DNA from: an uncultured Clostridia bacterium
GTDB lineage: Bacteria; Bacillota; Clostridia; Peptostreptococcales; Anaerovoracaceae
Direction: 5' to 3'
Assembly (NCBI GenBank): GCA_934233735.1
Contig: CAKQGQ010000033.1
Coordinates: 1 to 13,099, forward strand
Length of the DNA stretch: 13,099 nt
The notes under the pieces were generated by a model. It did no database searches, had not been told where the DNA came from, and saw only the letters and a program-made list of their open reading frames with translations. Position numbers and translations under genes: made by a program. Positions 12,810-13,099 of this stretch are shown piece by piece (position 1 is the first letter of the stretch; each line of letters starts with the position of its first letter).

Positions 12810-12899
12810 GTGGATAATATTTCTACTTATGAAGAAATCATGGTGTTATTATCCTTCGTGATAATCGTCATTGAAATCTTAAAGCTAAGAAATAAATAA
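12810..12899 (+). CDS. TxpA/BsrG-like (holin-like) type I toxin peptide, start codon uncertain
   Basis: A very short frame encodes VVDNISTYEEIMVLLSFVII and ends in EILKLRNK: a Ser/Thr-Tyr-Glu start, a hydrophobic membrane helix, and a basic tail. This is the pattern of the TxpA/BsrG 'putative holin-like toxin' family (M-x-x-YE-x-(I/L)-x-(V/L)M... then Lys-rich end). The family's initiating Met should fall at 12819, 8 bases after the strong RBS AAAGGTGG (12803-12810), but the codon there is ATT. Possible starts are ATT 12819 (26 aa), GTG 12810 (29 aa, overlapping the RBS) or ATG 12840 (19 aa). I annotate from GTG 12810 as the longest usable one. It is either translated from a rare ATT, which would keep toxin output low, or it is an inactivated gene. 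A convergent antisense RNA and shared terminator hairpin support a type I module. Confidence 0.62.
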   Translation: MDNISTYEEIMVLLSFVIIVIEILKLRNK

Positions 12900-12972
12900 C
12901 CGCCTTAAGCTTGGAACTGCGGCGGTTATTTATATAATCTTCGTGGTTGACCGTTTTCAACGGTTTCTTCTT
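12887..12972 (-). ncRNA. Antisense RNA antitoxin (RatA/SR4-like position)
   Basis: A minus-strand promoter at 13008-12979 would start an RNA near 12972 that runs ~85 bases to the shared terminator hairpin near 12892, overlapping the 3' end and stop codon of the toxin mRNA. It begins with a small stable hairpin (ACCGTT-GAA-AACGGT, 12964-12950), a possible kissing loop. No open frame is seen. The promoter and hairpins are seen; the antitoxin role is inferred from the layout known for txpA/RatA and bsrG/SR4. Confidence 0.62.
12892..12938. terminator. Shared terminator hairpin of toxin mRNA and antisense RNA
   Basis: ATAAATAACCGCC (12892-12904) and GGCGGTTATTTAT (12921-12933) form a perfect 13-bp stem with a 16-base loop. 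A/T-rich flanks on both sides allow use in either direction; the minus-strand T-tail is the better one. Confidence 0.8.
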
Positions 12973-12978
12973 GACATT

Positions 12979-13008
12979 ATTTTATCACACCGGACTGCAT
13001 GATGTCAA
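12979..13008 (-). promoter_or_regulatory. Promoter of the antisense RNA
   Basis: Minus strand consensus TTGACA (13008-13003), an 18-base gap and TAAAAT (12984-12979). It is stronger than the toxin promoter, as expected for an antisense antitoxin. The -35 lies within the loop of the hairpin at 12995-13020. Confidence 0.75.
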
Positions 13009-13026
13009 CGATTCATGCAGTTTTTT
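12995..13026 (+). terminator. Terminator-type hairpin upstream of the intron
   Basis: CTGCATGA (12995-13002) and TCATGCAG (13013-13020) form a perfect 8-bp stem with a 10-base loop, followed by six T. It is either a terminator of plus-strand read-through or the insertion target of the group II intron that appears to begin two bases later. Confidence 0.75.
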
Positions 13027-13028
13027 CT

Positions 13029-13099
13029 GTATGACGGGCATGCCGTTCGTCTGTGGTGAAAGTCCACAAGGGGCGCAGTTGCCAGCGAACCCGAAAGCG
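13029..13099 (+). mobile_element. Group II intron, 5' end (domain I), truncated by window edge
   Basis: From GTATG at 13029 the sequence shows a short helix (ACGG-GCATG-CCGT) and then TGTGGTGAAAGTCCACA, with TGG/CCA arms around GTGAAAGT, and GCAGTTGCCAGCGAACCCGA. This succession resembles the start of domain I in bacterial group II introns, which often read GTGYG...GGCATGG...GGTGAAAGTCC. A start just after a hairpin plus T-run fits class C introns, which target terminators. The intron-encoded reverse transcriptase would lie beyond the window. GTATG departs from the usual GTGYG boundary. Confidence 0.68.

Noticed and set aside
1..13099. CRISPR array
   Set aside because: No regularly spaced identical repeats with unique spacers were seen; the only tandem repeats are the 27-bp coding units and the 12-bp degenerate array.

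Overview
The window looks like chromosomal DNA of a spore-forming anaerobic Firmicute, most likely class Clostridia. The evidence is a T-box riboswitch, strong AGGAGG-type ribosome binding sites, a YunB sporulation protein, a Cat1-type CoA-transferase of the butyrate/4-hydroxybutyrate fermentation type, a 4Fe-4S-type PurF and an oxygen-sensitive radical SAM enzyme. Genus cannot be set from sequence alone.

Layout. 1-424 is the tail of an rRNA operon: the 3' part of 5S rRNA, then tRNA-Glu(TTC), tRNA-Gly(GCC) and tRNA-Leu(TAG), closed by a strong terminator. 425-2110 is a small accessory pocket. It holds the remnant of a RelB/DinJ-type antitoxin whose promoter-operator is kept but whose DNA-binding half is gone. 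On the minus strand there are two small GG-leader peptide genes, one Nif11-like with a four-cysteine core and one with a 9-residue repeat core. A 316-bp MITE-like element with 22-bp perfect inverted ends and a GC-rich 12-bp tandem array follow. 2120-3876 is a stand-alone TrpB-like tryptophan synthase beta gene on the minus strand behind a complete T-box leader with a UGG (Trp) specifier.

4088-6325 is a purine operon fragment (purC-purF) with a near-consensus promoter. 6365-6739 is a monocistronic gene for a 73-aa unknown protein. 6800-9682 carries a CoA-transferase and a radical SAM/SPASM-like protein, ending in a bidirectional terminator shared with a convergent tRNA-Glu(CTC). 9945-12708 carries yunB, then hflX and a YigZ/IMPACT gene that overlap by ATGA. 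hflX appears to have a promoter that places the transcript start on its ATG, so it may be leaderless.

12690-13026 is a compact locus resembling TxpA/BsrG-type type I toxin-antitoxin modules: a ~26-29 residue hydrophobic peptide, and a convergent antisense RNA with its own promoter that shares the 3' terminator hairpin. At the position where the family's ATG is expected there is ATT. The window ends in what looks like the 5' end (domain I) of a group II intron placed just downstream of a terminator hairpin.

Most genes are ordinary housekeeping. The items worth a second look are the orphan GG-leader peptides, the MITE-like element and its flanking repeats, the Trp T-box on a lone trpB, the leaderless hflX, and the type I module with its unusual start codon.
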